A DNA stretch of 30,344 nt from Roridomyces roridus (lineage: Eukaryota > Basidiomycota > Agaricomycetes > Agaricales > Mycenaceae): NCBI GenBank assembly GCA_029378245.1, contig JARKIF010000313.1:1-30344 (forward strand). The letters run 5' to 3'. Positions 28,636-30,344 of this stretch are shown here, in pieces. A program made the translations under genes and the position numbers. The notes under the pieces were generated by a model. The model was not told the origin of the DNA. It saw nothing but the letters and a program-made list of their open reading frames with translations, and did no database searches. How positions within the stretch are numbered: the stretch's first letter is position 1; every line of letters starts with the position of its first letter.

Positions 28636-30344
28636 TCAACCATCCCCTCCCGGGGGTTCCATCTCCATCGCTGAAGGCGTCCTCAGGCTGTCGTCGTCGT
28701 CGTCGTCAGTCTTCGGATCGTCGATATCAATGAGTCTTTGTCGGATAAACGCGACAATCCCGGCGTTCCTCGGAACCTGGCTTTTCGCCTTCGGTGCGTA
28801 GTTTGGGAAAATCTTCGTGCCAGCGCCGAGTTAGCGCCCCGCGTTGGAATATGTGGGCGACGCCGAGTGCACTGAGATGCCGGCGACCTGCGAAAAATTT
28901 ATTTGAGGAACCTAAAGAGAGACCACGAGGCTTACCCAGGAGAAATAAACAACATTAGCCCCGAAGAACGTGGCGAATACGCCATCAACAAATGTCCACA
29001 AACCACCCAGTGTGGAGGTGCCGGAGACGGGATCGGCGTCCCGTATTTCTTGGAGTACACGAGTAGCGGTCAAATATGGGGAGATTAATTAGAGACGTCA
29101 AATTTCCGCCAGCGGCCCCTTGAGGATACGGCTGTACAGAGGAGAGTTGGGGGGTGAAAATAGTGTGAGAACTCTAAAATGTGGTGTTTATATAGAATCA
29201 ATGAGGATATGTGCCGGCATACCTCAGTGAGCCCAGCGAACCTGGATGTGAGAACCTCTCTCTGCGTCCAAGTCAAATCTGCAAAGAGACTGGCCTCCCA
29301 CAATTGAAACCCAGCATCAAGACCGTACGGGGAATTTCAAGGTTGATAACGGACTCAAGTTCCAGTGACTGGGACTTGGTCAATATTTCAGATGCAGATA
29401 CAACCCGCATTCGGATTCCCATTCCTAGAGTCACTTGAAGTGAGATGGTGAACGTGGCATCCGAGAGTATATCTAATGGAGTGAAAAATCCACCGAAAAC
29501 ATTGTCGTCCGAACCACTAGCCGAACAAACCACAGATGTATGATCGATCTCGGCCCCGGGGAGGTGTTGGATTACACACGGCCGTGTCACCAAACTTGGA
29601 GGCTCAACCGTTTCGAAGCTGCTGACAGTCACCGTTGACCAATTTAGGCCTTGCGCAATGCATGAGCCGTCGCACTGAACGGGGTTCAAGGCAAAACTCT
29701 GCTGCAAGTCATTTTTGAAGTGATTCAACATGGTCAGCATCACTCAGGCGCAGAGGAGTTGTTAAACACCAGGAGAATAACGAATTCTGTACCGTAAACA
29801 GCAGTTGCAGTGGGAACTTGAACCAACTCTCTTGCGTAGTCTTGTGTACGCAGCGGCACGACAATAACATAGTATGCCGCTGCCACAGGCAACAGAAGAG
29901 TGAGGCACCAGAGGATGATCGCCCGTCCAAAGATGATTAATCGAGATTCGCCGCTTGGATGCATAAATAGTCAATTGTGGACGTGTGGTTTTGTTAGACT
30001 CACTTGACTAACGGACGTGCGAGCGATCTATTCAGGAGCACCCGCATTGGGGTGTACTCAGGTCTTGCCTTCTGACAGCCTCCGAGAAACACAAATCGCT
30101 GCCAGTAAAATTTGGTTGGAGTTCTGATCATCGTTGCCATGGAAGATGTCGAGAATGCAAGAAGACTGATGACAACACTGAAAAGAACTGAAGTTGCCGA
30201 CTTCAATTCGTGTTCCCTGGATTCGGAGTCGGAGGTGAGCCATTGTAGATCAAGGAAAACCCCTTCCCCCGTTGAGCGACAAATATCCAAAAAGGTAGCT
30301 CATAGCTGTTGAATTTCAGTCCGGCTAAAGTGATAACTGAAGGG
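28636..30344 (-). pseudogene. Multi-pass membrane protein of unknown function, frameshifted, 5' end beyond the window
   Basis: Exon pieces on the minus strand join into a protein resembling long hypothetical membrane proteins common in agaricomycetes. From the right: VLFSVVISLLAFSTSSMA, RPEYTPMRVLLNRSLARPLV, a spliced intron at about 29952-29999, FGRAIILWCLTLLLPVAAA and YYVIVVP (membrane segment), an extracellular-looking part with cysteines (VQCDGSCIAQGLNWSTVTV), then PVSGTSTLGGLWTFVDGVF with a second membrane segment, RRHLSALGVAHIFQRGAL, RRWHEDFPKLRTEGEKPG and NAGIVAFIRQRLIDIDDP before an aspartate run. One-base shifts are needed near 29060, 28905 and 28775. The family assignment rests on memory of its layout; function unknown. 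Sequencing error is the alternative to decay. Confidence 0.65.

Overview
The window looks like nuclear DNA of an agaricomycete (basidiomycete) fungus. The genes have many short introns, mostly 45-60 nt with GT...AG ends, TATA boxes lie just upstream of several start codons, and the families are typical of mushroom accessory regions: a highly reducing polyketide synthase (PKS), a stand-alone enoyl reductase, cytochrome P450, a secreted pepsin-like protease, F-box/LRR-like proteins and low-complexity proline-rich proteins. All exon models below were read by eye from splice signals and frame continuity; none was checked against RNA or a database.

Layout. 1-5110 (minus): a PKS running off the left edge, with KS, AT, DH and KR domains whose catalytic residues are visible but whose frame is broken about ten times by single-base indels. 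5111-5823: divergent promoter. 5824-7060 (plus): an intact MDR enoyl reductase of the trans-acting type. 7212-7798 (minus): a GXWXG/DUF4334 protein. 8257-8370: a fragment copy of the enoyl reductase 3' end. 8664-9670 (minus): an F-box/LRR-like protein. 9923-12115 (minus): a pepsin-family protease gene killed twice, by a stop codon and by a 563-bp TA-flanked element in an exon. 12288-12646: a hAT-like MITE. 12982-13945 (plus): a decayed paralogue of the F-box/LRR-like gene.

13957-19690 is a tandem segmental duplication. The right copy holds an intact 195-aa unknown protein gene (16375-17013, plus) convergent with an intact 14-exon P450 gene (17129-19349, minus; 517 aa). The left copy keeps only the last codons of the unknown gene and a 5'-truncated, frameshifted P450 pseudogene.

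20401-25621 looks like stable genomic background: two long, low-complexity, apparently intact genes in convergent orientation (20401-23421 plus; 23736-25621 minus, the second with a C-terminal hydrophobic tail). 25622-28635 has no gene I can support and holds two inverted-repeat elements. 28636-30344 (minus) is a frameshifted multi-pass membrane protein that continues past the right edge.

How it fits together. The visible part of the PKS has no enoyl-reductase domain, while an intact trans-type enoyl reductase is transcribed divergently from it, the classic partner arrangement. With the DUF4334 protein and the nearby P450s this resembles the remains of a small polyketide gene cluster. The synthase, one P450, the protease and one F-box-like copy are broken while their neighbours are clean, so the picture is of a cluster and flank in active decay, unless the indels are assembly errors.
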